A stretch of 64,000 nt of DNA, from the NCBI RefSeq assembly GCF_042242105.1, contig NC_092021.1, positions 8,646,855 through 8,710,854 on the forward strand, read 5' to 3'. A program made the translations under genes and the position numbers. Of this stretch, positions 62,335 through 64,000 are shown piece after piece (position 1 is the first letter of the stretch; every line of letters starts with the position of its first letter). The notes beneath the pieces are model-generated. The model was given only the letters and a program-made list of their open reading frames with translations, was not told the DNA's origin and searched no databases. Origin of the DNA: Pempheris klunzingeri (taxonomy: Eukaryota; Chordata; Actinopteri; Acropomatiformes; Pempheridae).

Positions 62335-63823
62335 AAGACATGAGAGGGGAGAGTCTTATATACATGTGTGTGAAACCTGTTGAGATCTTTACTCATATTT
62401 ACAAAAAACATATGTACAATGTGCATTTCTATGAGTGGAGGTGTGTTTGAAATATTTCTAGTCAGAAAGAAGAAAGAAGAAAACAGTTTGCCACATCACT
62501 TGGGGACTGACTTCTACCCGAATCCTGTTCAACAAGTTTTAAGTGCCGAGAGTATAAAAAAAAAGTGCTGTTCAATTACAGGATATCATGTTTCACACAT
62601 CCATACACACCTTCCACTGCAGTCAAATATGAATGCAAATGTGACTCACACACACACACACACACACACCCACACTACAATGCGTCCTCATGAGGAGTTC
62701 AAGATGCACATACATCCTATGAAAAAAATGGAACTTAAAGGGGAAGTACGGCCATTTGGTCTTTTAGATTTATACACAATTCATAAAACTGGGAGACTCA
62801 CAAGAGACACGTTAAAAATAAAACTGAATGTTCTAAACTGACACAGCAGAAGCAGAGACGTCCTGTCTCAGGTCTAGTAAGGGAACAATGAGTAGTTCAT
62901 CCCAGTGGGGGAGCGTGGGACCTTCCTCTGATGCACCTGTCACACATTCAGGTGTGTCAGAGATTTTACTATGTGAAAAGCTCTGAAAAACTGTTGCCTA
63001 CATTTCCCACAAGGCACCTCATTTTCTGATAGATTCAGTTTTTTCGCCTAAATGCCCAGATTTTTTCAAACCTCACACTTGCGCTTTGTAAGGCTTCTAC
63101 AAATATTCTGCTTAGAGCCCAAGATGAACCTGTGTGTCCTGAGCCCTACCCTGATGACATCACTATGACATCATCGGGGTATTTTTTTTTTATTTCCGAC
63201 GTTGGAGCATTGAGTGCTACCATGTTTTTTTTTTTTTTTTTAATTCTCTCTCTGTCACCATGATGGCTCACCTGGAAGATGAGGACTTTAAAGTTGTTCC
63301 TCTTCAACAGGTGGCTGTGGTTCGCCTCCAGCTTCTTCACCTGCACCGCCTGCTTGTCCATGCGCTCCCGCACATCCTTCAGGTGCCCGCTGACTTTGCG
63401 GGAGCGCTCGAGCAGCTTGCTGACGCTGTTGGAGGTGCTCAGGTGGGTCTTGGACAGGCGGGTCACGTCCCCCTGCACGACCCGCACGGCCCCCTCCAGG
63501 TCGGCCTGCCGCTGCTCCATCCGCTGCTGGTTGTCCTGCACCGACTCCAGCATGTTGACCAGCTTGTCCAGCAGCGCCACCACGGTGATGGCGCTCACCT
63601 GGCCGCGGTCCACCGGACTGCCCGGCGCCACCGCGGAGGGGCTGGTCGGGAGTTTCAGGCCCAGTCTGGAGAGGGTGCTGGTCGGGGTCGGGGAGGACGG
63701 GGCGGACGACGGGCTGAAGCTCGGGATGAGGAGCTCCGGGTTTTCGGGCTGCTGCTGCTGCGGGATGGTGTGGGTGCTGCCGGAGGCGCTGCTGGGCTCG
63801 GCGCGGGACGCGTCTTCTTCCAT
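49117..63823 (-). CDS. cavin2: Caveolae-associated protein 2 (cavin-2, SDPR), two coding exons
   Basis: Exon 1 63272-63823 (184 codons, donor TTCCAG|GTGAGC, phase 0) and exon 2 49117-49989 (acceptor TTCCCAATAG). Total 474 aa; human is about 425. Exon 1 carries the leucine-zipper HR1 coiled coil: VVALLDKLVNMLESVQDNQQ, RMEQRQADLEGAVRVVQGDV, SNSVSKLLERSRKVSGHLKD and NNFKVLIFQ. Exon 2 begins EDNEIPSSV and has the basic HR2 block RADRFKRSSLKKVDSLKKAF, EKREKIKKSLTPNHPKSP and FKVSPMTFNVKKVRDGE, then an acidic tail with 11 Glu in a row. Cavin-2 binds phosphatidylserine, recruits cavin-1 and shapes caveolae in endothelium and muscle. The start ATG is the only one in frame in exon 1 and is followed by EEDASRAEP, similar to the human GEDAAQAE. 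Confidence 0.95.
49211..49243 (-). repeat. Poly-glutamate tract in cavin2 exon 2
   Basis: A GAG/GAA run encodes 11 consecutive Glu after NDEDIG. The tract is pure coding triplet repeat in the acidic C-terminal part, outside the conserved HR2 block, so length change would probably be tolerated. Confidence 0.9.
53035..53100. repeat. (GT)n microsatellite
   Basis: About 66 bp of GT, with C interruptions in the second half. Confidence 0.95.
54801..54823. repeat. (AC)n microsatellite
   Basis: About 11 AC units following ACACTCAAAC. Confidence 0.9.
55610..55772 (+). mobile_element. Retroposon 3' end (fish LINE/SINE-like)
   Basis: Plus strand. TTGTACAGCACTTGGGTCAA, then CTGTTGTTTTTGCATAAATA AATCTGG, is close to the widespread fish retroposon ending of the form GTAAAGCACTTTGGGTCAACT...ATATAAATAAA. 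It is a diverged fragment with an approximate start. Confidence 0.5.
60417..60434. repeat. (GT)n microsatellite
   Basis: About nine GT units. Confidence 0.9.
61188..61212. repeat. (AC)n microsatellite
   Basis: About 12 AC units ending ACCCCGG. Confidence 0.92.
61810..61831. repeat. (AC)n microsatellite
   Basis: About 11 AC units after CACCCACC. Confidence 0.92.
62289..62335. repeat. Compound (TC)n(AC)n microsatellite
   Basis: About 11 TC units followed directly by about 12 AC units. Confidence 0.95.
62646..62669. repeat. (CA)n microsatellite
   Basis: About 12 CA units ending in CCCACAC. Confidence 0.92.
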
Positions 63824-64000
63824 GGTTCACAGGGGGGCAGATGTCCCGCTTTAATGGGCTAATTCGGTTAAACACACACAGGTAGTGGTTTCTCTACCAG
63901 CCCCTTGGCGCTGCTGTCACTTGGTCCAGCTGAGAACTGAGGGCAGACTGTTTTACTTCTTCTTGGGAGTTGATCCGGCATCCACGCCCCTGTCTGCCTT
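63824..64000 (-). promoter_or_regulatory. cavin2: cavin2 5'UTR / promoter-proximal flank
   Basis: The 177 bp upstream of the cavin2 ATG (minus strand) are non-coding and continue beyond the window. The sequence is less GC-rich than exon 1. No TATA box is obvious and the transcription start cannot be placed. Confidence 0.4.

Larger units (their letters stand above)
49990..63271. other. cavin2 intron 1 (13.3 kb)
   Basis: A long non-coding intron with many CA/GT and CT microsatellites and one recognisable retroposon end (55610-55772). Short frames such as 52071-52280 and 60542-60826 are not recognised as genes. No nested tRNA or protein gene is visible. Confidence 0.65.

Noticed and set aside
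53035..62669. CRISPR-like arrays
   Set aside because: All repeated blocks are dinucleotide microsatellites without unique spacers, and the genome is eukaryotic.
63260..63862. Long ORFs (190-200 codons) on the plus strand and in a second minus frame
   Set aside because: They are shadows of GC-rich cavin2 exon 1. Only the minus frame from 63823 gives the conserved HR1 coiled coil and a proper splice donor.

Overview
The window is vertebrate nuclear DNA, almost certainly from a ray-finned (teleost) fish. Genes are split by GT-AG introns, sit in AT-rich sequence with many (CA)n microsatellites, and carry fish-type dispersed repeats (a LINE 3' end with a (TTATC)n tail, a Tc1/mariner-like non-autonomous element). 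The species cannot be named from sequence alone. All four protein genes and the one tRNA lie on the minus strand.

Layout, in coordinate order. (1) 1651-33862: speg, the giant striated-muscle kinase related to titin/obscurin. I could chain 41 coding exons whose splice phases all agree. They total 10,875 nt, predicting 3,624 residues with the order Ig1, linker, Ig2 to Ig6, FN3, Ig7, Ig8, kinase 1, long Ser-rich linker, Ig9, FN3, Pro/Ala linker, kinase 2. The 3'UTR fills 100-1650. Intron 1 (about 9.8 kb) holds repeats, a candidate alternative first exon and a TATA/MCAT cluster. (2) 36653-38082: a two-exon CXC chemokine receptor of the CXCR1/CXCR2 type (361 aa). (3) 40752-43180: nabp1, the single-strand-DNA-binding subunit of the SOSS complex (6 coding exons, about 222 aa), with a 592-bp inverted-repeat transposon in one intron. 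(4) 44755-44836: tRNA-Ser(CGA). (5) 49117-63823: cavin2, a caveolar coat protein (2 coding exons, 474 aa), with a 13.3-kb intron and a probable 3.2-kb 3'UTR.

The genes do not form an operon or pathway. speg and cavin2 both act in muscle membrane biology (triads and caveolae), cxcr in leukocyte migration and nabp1 in DNA repair. From general knowledge, SPEG and CXCR1/2 map to human 2q35 while NABP1 and CAVIN2 are neighbours at 2q32.3, so the window looks like a compacted teleost counterpart of two parts of human 2q.

I found no clear undescribed system. The most interesting items are splice and coding oddities in speg: an Arg replacing the first glycine of the kinase 1 nucleotide loop, a stop codon in front of a near-perfect cryptic donor inside kinase 1, and two GC-AG introns that would join the same acceptor, one of them from a candidate alternative first exon. 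A 72-codon antisense ORF with one strong membrane segment is also worth checking. Exon borders were read by eye from splice consensus, phase and resemblance to remembered human proteins. No database search was run.
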